Shown: positions 12,909 through 23,220 of the stretch, one piece after another
How positions within the stretch are numbered: the stretch's first letter is position 1
How the letters are laid out: every line of letters begins with the position of its first letter
Assembly (NCBI RefSeq): GCF_001649575.2
Contig: NC_051440.1
Coordinates: 22,887,372 to 22,951,371, forward strand
Reading direction: 5' to 3'
DNA from: Kryptolebias marmoratus
Taxonomy: Eukaryota > Chordata > Actinopteri > Cyprinodontiformes > Rivulidae
Length of the DNA stretch: 64,000 bases
Position numbers and translations under genes: made by a program
The notes under the pieces: generated by a model
What the model was told of the DNA's origin: nothing
Seen by the model: only the letters and a program-made list of their open reading frames with translations
Database searches by the model: none

Positions 12909-15289
12909 TAACAACATTATCACCGATCTAAAGATAAGGCCATCTGTGCTCCAGCTAAAAGTCATGACTTTTATCTGCCTCAGCACTAAGTTAAGCTTGG
13001 TTAATATCAAAGAATCAGTCATGCACTCCCGTGTTAACCTTTCTGACTTCTCGGTGTAATTTAAGAGCTTGGTACGAAGCTGCACAGCTGTCGACAAAGG
13101 ACAAGGTAACACAAGGTGAGGAATAGATCAGAGTTGCATTTCTCCACCTGAGGCCTGTCTCATCTCACCTTGACACTTCTGATTAACTCCATGTGTTTAT
13201 TACTTTGTATTTGGGAGAGACAAAGCGCCGCAACCTTGCAACCTGATGAGTTAAAGCAAATGCCAGTGAAAATTAGAAACCTTCAGCTGCAGTGTACTCG
13301 TGGTAATGTTGTGCCCCCCTCAGGGGTTCCGTGTTGTGAATGGTTGGAAAAAATGAACTCCAGTCAGACATCCATCTGCTGAGCTCAAATTCATTACCAG
13401 ATGCACTTACTGTCGCATCCTCTGCCCATTGGCCATCGCCATGACTACAGGACCGTGGTGAGTGATGCCGGCGGCGGCAGATGGGAAGTGGAAGTTGTTA
13501 ACGTACGACGCCGCAGATCTGGACACACACATCCTCTGTCTTTGTCGTGACCCCCATCGTGAGAGCGAGGGAACCTTGAGGCATAAAGCCATGGCTTCAT
13601 TAGCTGTGAAGCTCGCGCTCATTAAAAGCCACTCTCGGTTTCAAGGGCTTTCAGCAGCTCTGAAGCATTACAACACATTCCAAACCACACAGGGAACATC
13701 TTAACATGGCCTCTTAGTAGAGGCAGGGCCCGCTATGAGAGTAAAATATTATTTCATACAATTAGTTCTCACCCAAATGCTTTTTAAAAAACCTTAAAGG
13801 GATAATCTGGTCATCATCAAAGTGATGTTCTGTCAAATAGTTATCAATAGTTAATATCAGCTGTGACAACAGAACAGAGTTTGAATAAAGGGCATTAGTC
13901 TTTCTAGGCTAATGGCTAGCCAAAGGAGGGCTCGTTTTATGTCGTTTTTCAACCTTTTAAAACAACTCTTTTCTTTCCAAAACCACATACTGGTGTAAAA
14001 AAACACAAACTCAAATTAAACCGGTGCACTTTTGTGTGACAGTTTGTCTCTGTTTTACGTCATGAATGTAAACGTGCGGGACATAAACCGTGTAAATGTC
14101 GCGTCCCGATGCCCCTGAATGTATCAGTCACCCTGAACTTCAGTAAACTTTTGACTAACTACACGTGATGTCGGGGCAGATGGGGACATTCAGCAGCTTC
14201 AGCACCGACGACATGATCTACAGTCTCTGCTCAGCACATGGACATCACTTCAAAAATGACCAGACTATCCTTTTATAGAATAAAATCAAACAGAAAAGCA
14301 ACAAAATTTGACTTATTTTCAAATCAACGCTTAAGCTGAAGCCAAAAAGAGTGTTTTTAAATTAAGTACTTCTGATCCAAACCTTTTTCCTTTTCAAAGC
14401 ATTCAAATTCATTTAAGGTGATAACTAAAAGACATTTTAGTAGCTTATAATAAAGTGTCTCCATCTGTGCAGCAACAATAAAAGTCGAAGCTTTATTTCT
14501 TCCCAGAGGGGAACAGTTGTGTTTCCAAGAACATTGTGTGAAAATGACTCTCTGGCTGTAAATAAAATGAGTGGAAAAGCCTCAGTTAGGCACAATAACA
14601 CATTTGATAGGCGACTCAGCACGTCTATCATTACGCCGTTATGTCAGGCAGAAATTTATGAAAGCGTTATTGTGATGGTGTAACGTGAAACGAGCTGGGA
14701 TCATCTCTTTTTTTAATTTTTCAAACTGTCAGCAATTAACTGTCAGCATCCTTGCATTTGCCTTTTTGTCATCATTACGCTGTAATCCATCTCTTCCCAG
14801 AAACATTCACACTTGCAATAACAGTGCGCTCCTTTACTTGAGTAATAATATCAGACCGTACTGAGAAAAGCTACACGATCAGCCAGGACCACTTAACTCT
14901 GAATTAAAAGGAACATTTTCTGCAGTTACAGTAGCAGTTGGCAGCATAGCTCTGTTCTGGGAGCAGAAGCAAAAATGCTGCAGAATCCAGCCCAGAACGG
15001 CCCTGTCGACAGGCGTGATGATGACCACGATGAAGTCACACAGTTTGAGAATCTGAGGTGGAGGAAAGTTGCAAACATTTAGTTTTATGTTTGTTATCCA
15101 AGACACAGAAGGCAAAAACCAGGTCTGCGTTCCCAAGTGCAGACTGAAGTAATCCTAAGCTCAGTTCAAGTAGCAATAAAGTTTACTTTGGTCTGAATTA
15201 TGAATGAGCTTTTCATAAAATAAACATAAACCAATTGAATGAAAAGAGGCAAATGAAAAAAAAACTGCTACATGACTCATAAGCAACAA

Positions 15290-15295
15290 TTTATT
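15290..15295 (-). promoter_or_regulatory. Candidate mterf2 polyadenylation signal
   Basis: TTTATT on the + strand reads AATAAA on the - strand, about 400 bp beyond the mterf2 stop codon, which would give a modest 3' UTR. Confidence 0.45.
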
Positions 15296-15691
15296 TGCAT
15301 TTTATTCACTTTGCAACCCAGAAGATTGGTCATTTTGGCAGCAGCAAGAAAGAGTTTTTAAAAAATATGCTCTTAGTTGTAACTTTAGCAAACTGTGAAA
15401 ACAGTTTTTGAAAATATGTGAAAGAAAACCAGAAGCGTCATTTCTTACACCAAGAGAAATATGAAAGCTTCAAAAGAGTTTTTAGATTAAAATTAAAGGC
15501 ACTTTCACAGACAGGATACTTTGTAAATGTTTAAAATGACATAACAGCATTTTGTCCTGCTGAAAAAGTCGTAATTTAAAATAACCGTTGGACTAAAGTG
15601 CACCTTTAGACGTAAGACACTGAAATCTTATTCAGACATAAGATAAGAATACATGCAGTATCCAATTAGAGTCTCTTTTCAGTAATCATTG

Positions 15692-16819
15692 TCAGTCATC
15701 TCCTTTTAAAGGGGCGACAGGGTTAAAAAGTGGTCTCTCTCTTTGCAGTTGCAGTTTTCCAAAACTCATCTCAAAGTCCTTTTTTGTGCCATTTAAAACA
15801 TCCAGACTACCCGTCCTTACGTCATATCCATGAGCCTTCAGTCGCTGGATGCGATAGTTCACGATCTGCGGGGTCAGCTCCAGGACGGTTGGAATCTCTA
15901 TGATCTGAGACATGCTGATCCCAGCGCTGAGGAGGCTCTCAAAGCGATCAGTAAAAGTAGATTCTGGATAGTAGAGCAGCGCGGGACACCTGAGGATCAT
16001 CTCCCGCAGCTCTTCTTCGGAGCAGCCGATAGTTTCCTGGGAGACAGTGAGGGTGCGACGCATGCTGTCCGGGTTCAGCTCGGTGACAAAGCCCTTAAGT
16101 TTGGAGAGGAGATGAAGGAGCTGCGCAGTGCTGAAACCCTGGTCTCTCAGGAACACCAGATTCTGCTTCAGCGCCTCTGCAGGCTTGAGAAGAACAAACA
16201 GGTTTTGACTCAGCAGCTTCTGAAGCCAGATTTTCATGTTGGCTTCTTCGCCCCCGAGCTCCTTGTAGGCCTGTTGGAGGGTGCAGACCATGACCCGGTT
16301 CTGCTCTACAGGCCGGCTGAAGCTCTGTGGAGCGCTGGCCATGAGTTTGGTGATGACTCGCTTGTTGAGGTTCAGACTCTGGAGGTAAATAATGTTATTC
16401 CGCTGGTTGTCATGGTGACTGGAGGAGGTGAAGAAGGAGGCTGGGAATTTCTCAATGATACCAATCAGCTCATTCTTGTCTGGACACACGGACATCCACA
16501 GCTCCCTCTGAGTCTGTATCTGCTCCGGATTACAAAGAACCGCCTCAGGATGAATAGCTAAGATACGAGCAATGATGGGCCCCGAGGCCCCCATGTCCTT
16601 CAGCAGACTGGCTACCTCCTTAGTGTAGGCTGGACTCTGGTGTAGCACCCATCCTTTAAGTTTCCGAACCTTCTGGATGTCCACAGAGAGCTCATAAAGA
16701 GCCTCCACAGTCTGCTGGTTCTCTCCTGAGCTGAGAGACGCACATCTCCTGAGGTTCAGAGGTAGAACTGTGGCGTGTCGGCATCGAAGAAACAGAGACT
16801 TTGCATTGAAGCGCAGCAT
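15692..16819 (-). CDS. mterf2: Mitochondrial transcription termination factor 2 (mTERF family)
   Basis: Single coding exon of 375 residues (human MTERF2 385). The mTERF fold is a superhelix of repeated helical motifs that binds nucleic acid in the mitochondrial matrix; MTERF2 is linked to mitochondrial transcription and the nucleoid. Seen: an N-terminal Arg-rich, acid-free presequence (MLRFNAKSLFLRCRH, continuing to about residue 30); then repeated mTERF motifs with the typical Pro-Leu pattern, for example DMGASGPIIARILAIHPEAV, IIEKFPASFF, LMASAPQSF, LREMILRCPALLYYP and IIEIPTVLELTPQIVNYRI. The last two are the usual signature. The start is the first ATG of the frame; the frame is open upstream to an acceptor-like CTCCTCAG, suggesting a noncoding first exon further out. 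A 243-codon open frame on the opposite strand is a shadow. Adjacent to a CRY1-type gene, as in human. Confidence 0.93.
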   Translation of the reverse strand: MLRFNAKSLFLRCRHATVLPLNLRRCASLSSGENQQTVEALYELSVDIQKVRKLKGWVLHQSPAYTKEVASLLKDMGASGPIIARILAIHPEAVLCNPEQIQTQRELWMSVCPDKNELIGIIEKFPASFFTSSSHHDNQRNNIIYLQSLNLNKRVITKLMASAPQSFSRPVEQNRVMVCTLQQAYKELGGEEANMKIWLQKLLSQNLFVLLKPAEALKQNLVFLRDQGFSTAQLLHLLSKLKGFVTELNPDSMRRTLTVSQETIGCSEEELREMILRCPALLYYPESTFTDRFESLLSAGISMSQIIEIPTVLELTPQIVNYRIQRLKAHGYDVRTGSLDVLNGTKKDFEMSFGKLQLQRERPLFNPVAPLKGDD

Positions 16820-17410
16820 TAATGCAAAATCCTGATGATGCTCAGAAACTGAGGAGTGACAGCAAAAATAAAGTTTTTATCAGAAGTTATGCATTTCAGG
16901 TCAGAACAAAACCAGCTAATAATGCTAATATTTTATATACAGAATATAAAATTCAACCTGTTATTGTTAATGAAACTGCACAATCAGCACATTAGCAGTT
17001 CCAAAAAAAAACACCTATAAACTTTATTTGAATTATGCAGCTCTTAAAGTTTAAACCTTAAAATGAAACAAAAAAAAAATCTGATGAATGGAGCGACAGT
17101 AAAGGCCAGAACTATGAAACCCTGACGTGATGGAGGAATTACAACTTAACTGAACCACCTTAGCTATCCGGTGCATTACTTACTAGCTTTTGAATCTAAG
17201 ATGGGGTGTTTGATTAACCTGGGCCAGCACATCACATAATTCATGAGCAGAGTTGGATGCAAAGATGGAACATTACAAAACTGCATATAAAAGAAATATT
17301 AAATTTAAGAAAAAACTACCAACTTGCTGAGTGCCAGTCTAGTATGTACTGAGTTTGTGTTTGCTCTTTTGACCTGATTGGGTACTTTAGTAGTTTTTAA
17401 GGGCTACTGA

Positions 17411-17626
17411 AGCTCTAATCTTTACAGCTCATGTTAAAGAGGGAAGTAAGACACTTGACATCTGTCCTTGGATATGGGTGAATACAAACACCACATAACA
17501 TGATACAAATGATAATCAGTTTTATCATTTGTATCACGTCATGTGGTGTTTGTATTCACCCATATCCAAGGACAGATGTCAAGTGTCTTACATCCCTCTT
17601 TAACATAAGCTGTAAAGATTAGAGCT
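17411..17626. repeat. Near-perfect long inverted repeat (104-bp arms, 8-bp loop)
   Basis: Left arm 17411-17514, loop 17515-17522 (ATCAGTTT), right arm 17523-17626. The arms are complementary over 104 bp with about four mismatches by eye, mostly C/T-type. The outer ends are AGCTCTAATCTTTACAG and its complement. There is no coding potential. It is either a young foldback/MITE-type element or a local inverted duplication, and transcription would give a long hairpin RNA. It lies about 600 bp upstream of the mterf2 start codon. Confidence 0.9.
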
Positions 17627-18447
17627 CTGATGTCATGGTGTTGTGGTATTATTGCATTTTGGTCAAAACATGTCACAGACAAATTCATTAAGGCCTGAGG
17701 AAATCATAAAAAGTTTTTTAACTTTTAACCATGCAGTGTTTAATCTGGATCTGAACCATTCTTCCCTTTTAACCTCTGACACGCGGTGTTGGGTGATAAA
17801 ACACACTGGTACTAACTCCACGGGCCATTTCAACAAAATACTGACTGAAATGTATTATGCCCCATTAACCTTCCACTACAAACTCAACACGATGCAGGCA
17901 TCTGTCCCTACATTTCTGAACTGTTAAGACATGCAGTGGAGCTCATGAGAAACATCCAACAATGACTTGTCTCCTTCACACTTGAATGATTATTGTCAGT
18001 CATCTCAGGGCTTAAATTAATCAAACAAGCTTCTCGAAATACCTTAATGGTTAACCTAACCTTCACAGATTGACATGAGATCGACTTGATCAGCCAACGA
18101 ACTTTTACCGTGGACATGTAATAACCTGAAAAGACGCTGTTGTTCCCTAACTGTCACACTGTCTAAAAAATGTTTGACGTCCTCCAGATGCTGTTTTCTT
18201 TCTTTCTTTTTCAAAATAAAAGTCTCCCTCGAGCTCTGCAGAGACCTGCTACATAGTTAGCTTGCAAGCTAACAGCTAGAAGACGCACAAGTAGCCACAT
18301 AACGTCGCTGGCACCTCATCGTATCATTATTTAACACGGTAATATAGGTTTTTTTTAACCGAGGTGTTCACATATGTGGAGATGTTGAAAGTCTAATAAA
18401 TATTAGCTGAAAAAATGAAATAAACTACCTTATTTCAGCAGCGGTCA

Positions 18448-18462
18448 GAGGAAGTGACGCTT
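18448..18462 (-). promoter_or_regulatory. ETS-like site, possible mterf2 promoter
   Basis: GAGGAAGTGACGCTTTG contains a GGAAGTGACG core resembling ETS/NRF-2 sites seen at promoters of nuclear genes for mitochondrial proteins. On the - strand a donor-like AAGGTAGT follows within about 30 bp, compatible with a short noncoding first exon for mterf2. This is inferred from motifs only. Confidence 0.3.
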
Positions 18463-18559
18463 TGTTATGAAACGATTTCTTCTACGGTTGCCAACAGCGA
18501 CACCCCAAGGTGACAGGAGGTATTACAGGAGAGAAGCCAAACAGATCCTGAAACAGAAA

Positions 18560-19215
18560 CATTATATGATAAATATATATTTTTTGTTTTACAGATTATT
18601 CTTGCAAATCCAGAAGGTGCACCATAACAGTAGGCTGTTTTAAGTAAAACACATAATTGTACTGTATTGTATACTGAGTCAGCATTTACACTGTGCTCCT
18701 ATTTTTTTGTTTGCTTGTTTTTCCTTCTGTTTTTTTGAAGTCAACAACTTTGTGCAATATATAATAATGATTCAGCTCTTTTAGGAGATGGGTGCTAAGT
18801 TTACTGGTGTGTGGAACTTTTACACTTTTCAAAATATTTAACTTTATGTACAAATATTTTCCCCATAGAAATACATTGAGATCTCTTCAGTTCCTTCAAA
18901 ATAATTGCTCTCCTTGAAAACTGTTAAGGCATACTTGCTCTATTTTTGTCTTCTGATGCTTCTTTTAGTTTTTAGCTGACCTTTTGACACTTTAAGCTAT
19001 AGCCTTTTGGCTCCTTTAACTTTTAGCTAGCCTTCAACCTTCAATTAGTTTTTTGCTCTTTTAAATTTGTTTGCTACTTTTAGCTATTGTTTTGCTACTT
19101 TTGACTTTTAGTTAGCTTTTAGATTGTGGCTTGTGTCCTGCTTTTTTATATCTAAAAATTTCCATTTCAGCTTCTTTAGCAAACTTGTTTAGCACTCAGC
19201 ATTCACATTAGGGTA
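18560..19215 (+). repeat. Dispersed repeat family A, copy 2 (longest)
   Basis: Starts with TTTACAGATTATTCTTGCAA and passes through TAAGTAAAACACATAATTGT, GTCAGCATTTACACTGTG, TTTTAGGAGATGGGTGCTA, TTTTCAAAATATTTAACTTT, CATAGAAATACATTGAGATC and then a run of TTTTAGCTA-like phrases. Its left portion is matched in reverse orientation by 40320-40440, so these two copies probably show one true end of the element. Confidence 0.75.
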
Positions 19216-20439
19216 GCCTAAATAAAAAAAGAAAAAGGTTAAGTTAATTTTCTCTTTCTTTCCTCTTTTTTTATTCTTGTTGTCTTTTCCTTTCTTTGCA
19301 GCATATTATGACTGAAGTCAGAAAAGTGTAAATTAGGTTGAGATGTTATGGTTGAAGTAGCATTTTGAAAGTGTTGTAGAAATGATCACAATAAAACCAC
19401 AAATTTAAAGAATAAAATTCACACTGAACCTGATATTTCAAACCTAAAGTTGACTCACTGAGAATAAGCAGGATTAATGCAGTTTATGTTTGACATAATA
19501 CTACCATTTCTTTTTTACTTTTAACAATTTAACCTAATTTTTAACATTTTCATTTTGTCCACAAAAATACACTAATAGGAAAATTTTTCAAAAACCTCAA
19601 CCTTCATTCAATATTCTTTTCCAAGTGACCCTTACACCTCTCACCTTTTCATAACTCGGCTCTTTTATTTCCACCCATATGTCCAGTAATCAAATAATTT
19701 TGGGGAAAATCTGTATCTCAAACAGCAGTTGGTGCAGCTCCAAACCCTGCAGCATAAGGGGCCCTGATGAGTGTAATCAGCGCCGAGCTGAATTGGACTG
19801 AACACATGGAGAGTCTTTCGCAGTTGGTGCTTAATCATGATGCTTGATCACCAGCTCTGCAAGCTGTTCCCACAGCAGAGCAGGAGCTGCTGCAGCTGAC
19901 TGAGTATGTGGCTTCATTATAGTTTATGTACTAGTAAACAGATTATTTCCCTCAAAGGAAAACAGACTGATGCTTTTTGTTTGTTTTTTAATAAACAAAA
20001 TCTTGATGGGGAAGAACTGGTCATTTTTAGCCTTGTTATAAATAGGTTGCTCTTTTCAGACAGATTGTGTTCACACACAAGCATACAAACACGGAGGGTT
20101 TTTTTCTTTCCTGCTGTGTGGACTTGCATGGTTTTTATGGGAAATAACGAAAGAAAAATAAAAACATGTCTGAAGTGAAAACAAATGTCATTCAATCTAA
20201 CAATTCCAGTCAACCTGTTGACTGTTACAATAACTGTAATGACAAATTTTATTGAGGAATTTGAAACCTAAACAAGATTAAAAAAAAAGAAAAGATTGAG
20301 TGCAACAAAGGAACAAATAGACTGAAACAATAATTTTATGCAGCAGAAACTTTACTAATCCAGTTATGCTGCTGTGACAAAAGAGTGGCTGGTGCTGGCA
20401 GGTCTAAACTGAAGAGATACGCACATTTCCTCATTTCTG

Positions 20440-20930
20440 CTGCATTTATATTTTCTGCAAAAAAGAAAGTTTTAAAGGAAGACGACAATGAATTTGCTGA
20501 AGAAGCTGAAACAAAGTTGTTTAATCTAAAAGCTAAATAAAGCAAAATGCACGTTTAAAGTCAAAGTAGAAAAAGGCTAGCCTATAGCCCAAGTGGCAAA
20601 ATTGAATAAAGCTAAAAGTAGCATAAGAAGACAAAAAAGAGCAAGATTGCTGAAGCAGACGCTTTTTAAGAAATGGAAAATAAACTGTATTTCTATGGAG
20701 AAATATTTGAAACTAAAGTGAAAAATTTTGAAAATTATAAAAGTTTCAAAAAACAAAAGTGATAGTGCCCATCTCCTGAATGAGCTGAATGAGTTGCGAT
20801 ATGAATGGCTGAAAAGGCACAAAAAATGTAGAAGTAGGCTGCAAAAAAACACACAAAAAACAAAAACAAAACAGGAACACAGTAGTGTGAATACTGACAA
20901 ATGCATTAGACTGCAAAAAACAGACCAAGC
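20440..20930 (-). repeat. Dispersed repeat family A, copy 4 (inverted)
   Basis: Read on the - strand it gives the family order: GTCAGTATTCACACTACTG, CATTCAGGAGATGGGCACTA, TTTTCAAAATTTTTCACTTT, CATAGAAATACAG, then TGCTACTTTTAGCTTTA phrases. The open frames here come from this A/T-skewed repeat. Confidence 0.7.
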
Positions 20931-21810
20931 AGAGAGTCGTTTTTTGCTTTTAATTTCTTCTGTGAGTGTCCTTTACACACACAGAGACATATTTGTGACA
21001 TTACCAGCTCTTCTTACATAAAACCTGAGATCTGGGGCTGTGAGGAGGTTTTGCTCAACTTTATTCATCATGGCCAAACGTCTCTGTCTGCGACTGGTTA
21101 TTTCCCAACCAGCATTTATTGCAGCACCTGTACAGGAACAGGCTCCTCCAAACAAGAGCTCGATGTCTTTCACCTACTTACTGTTTCAACAGGAGAAACT
21201 GAAACAAGATAAAGAACAACAGCCTGCTTTACCAGAAGAAAATGTATGAGGAAGACTTTAATGGCATGAATACCGACATACCATAAAGTTATACACAGTC
21301 ATTTTCCACCATGTTAAAATTTCTGGAAGTTCCTTGTTGTGCAACTCTGAAGATGTTATCTGAACAATGAGATTAGATATCACTTTGTAAACTGAGTTTT
21401 ACAGTTGGGGAATTTATCAGTAAAAAGGTGCATTCACAGGGAGGAGAAATCAGTAATTTTGACTCGTGATGGCAAACTGAGTCACATTTTGAGTTGTTAT
21501 TTTCAAATTTTCCATCTCAAAAGCCTAAAAATGATATATAGTTTGTTGAAATTTGATGATTCATCACCTGACAGCATGCAAGCTTATGAGCTTATAAATT
21601 CCTGCCCCACATTTATAAAGGAAATCCCCAAACTTCACAATGTCTTCAAACATTATATGAAGGGATTCTCCGGCGCTACTGCAGGTCAATGGTCAGTTTC
21701 AGAGGAAATCTTTAGGGTCACAAGACTAAGGATAAGTTTTGAAGATATACTTGTTTGAAAACTTTGATTTGGTTTAAAGGTAGATTAAGAAGATAAACAT
21801 AAGATGATCA

Positions 21811-21875
21811 TGACTTAAAACTCTGGCATTAAAGGTGGCAGGTGATACGCATTCCTTCAAGAAATGTTAGGTCTT
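21811..21875 (-). repeat. Dispersed repeat family B, terminal fragment
   Basis: Contains AAAACTCTGGCATTAAAGG followed by ATACGCATTCCTTCAAGAAA, the inverted form of the family B end. Only the terminus is recognisable. Confidence 0.55.
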
Positions 21876-22039
21876 AAATTTTATTATTTAGCAGATTATT
21901 ATTAGATTATTAATTCAGTAATAAACAGATGTTTTTATCTAATGTGACTTACGAGTCGGGGACACATTTTCGAGCACTGTGAAGGCTGAGTGAATGTAGG
22001 ACAACCTCTTTACTTTCTGAGCCGCATGAATTTAATTAC

Positions 22040-22150
22040 TATTTTTATTTATTTATAAACCTTTATTTAACCAGGCAAGTCCCACTGAGATCACAGATCT
22101 CTTTTTCACAGGAGGCCTGGGCCTGTTTAACATTAACAAATTTACAATAA
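22040..22150. repeat. Widespread vertebrate interspersed repeat (TTTATTTAACCAGG motif)
   Basis: CCTTTATTTAACCAGGCAAG followed by GAGATCACAGATCTC and GAGGCCTGG is a phrase order seen in many copies across fish genomes. I recognise it as repeat but do not assign a family. Confidence 0.5.
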
Positions 22151-23220
22151 CATTCCTTTTAGTGATCAGAAAATAGGTTACACATTAACAAGGGTTGTTG
22201 CTGAATAACAGTTTATCAGTAAAACATGGTTCACCTGACTCTCTTGTGGACTGTGGAAGGCAGGCATCAAACCTGCAAACATCCTACAACGTAGCAGCCC
22301 CACTTGTTTCTTTGTTTTTTCTTTTTGAGTAAGAAAGCAACCAAAGTCCAAACAAAAACTCTGACACTCCTTCAGAAAACTTAAAGGAACTATTGACCTA
22401 AAAAAAGTTAAAAGATTTCAAGGAAGTTTGTCTTCTTGGAAGAAAAGTATGTAGATATGTGTGATGACTCAACACTGTTTGTCTGTTCCTGCAGGGTCTC
22501 AATCATGTTCGAACAAAAGCTTTTATTGTGTATTATATTTCCCACTTCTTAAACAACATAAAACTGACACTGCTGATAAAAAGCTTTGAATTAATGTTTT
22601 TTGTTGCCTCACAGCAACAAAGGAAACAATATACCGAGCGCTCCAAGGCAGCAGAGACATTACACGCAACATTACCTGATACAGCTAGATTTAGTCAAGA
22701 TTATTCCACTCCCTAAGCAAAAGTATGATGACAAAACAAACAATCACCACATGCATTAGCAAATGTGCAGCCAAGCAGATATGCAGTAAGTTCCCGTAAA
22801 CATCTTGGTGTAAACTGCTCTCAGGTAACCTGTAGAAACTGACCGCTCCCTCTGCTGAATGAACACCTGCAGAAGAGATCGTTTCTGATGAGACAGAAGC
22901 AGGAGCTCTTATCAGAATCCTGTTGGTTCACTCTGTCAAGCTTGTCATGATAAAACAACTGGTTTCACGTCACTTCCATCTGCTCCTGTCATTCTAACTT
23001 GACAAGTTTGCGTGTATCGATGTCTGCACAAAAGAAAACGTGCCTGTGTGTGTGAGAGAGTGTGTGTGTGGGCGTATGTCAGTGGAACTGAGAGTGTGTT
23101 TGGGTTGTTCCTTAAAAGAAAGTGCAAGAGGAAGGACATAATTTAGAGGCGGGACAACACTGGCAGGTAAACTAAACAGACCTTTTGTGAGTCCAGTGTA
23201 GTTAGGAGCAGACAGACAAC

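Larger units (their letters stand above)
9913..15289. other. dhfr-mterf2 intergenic spacer
   Basis: No supported gene. It contains the probable dhfr-like polyadenylation signal at 10031-10036, a family B repeat at 12309-12908, and a GC- and CpG-richer unexplained patch at about 13400-13640. The rest is AT-rich with short open frames lacking any motif. Confidence 0.5.
16820..23220. other. mterf2 5' flank and spacer before the Ig gene
   Basis: No supported coding sequence. It holds the long palindrome at 17411-17626, family A copies at 18560-19215 (+) and 20440-20930 (-), a family B fragment at 21811-21875 (-) and a widespread fish repeat near 22040-22150. Open frames at 21040-21249 and 21405-21758 match nothing I recognise and lack gene context. 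Confidence 0.5.

Noticed and set aside
15830..16561. 243-codon open frame antisense to mterf2
   Set aside because: It is the complementary shadow of the mterf2 coding exon; it has no family motif, and its length is explained by codon bias of the real gene.
21405..21758. 117-codon open frame upstream of the Ig gene
   Set aside because: The start is a non-ATG codon, composition is AT-driven, no domain or splice context is visible, and a repeat follows directly.
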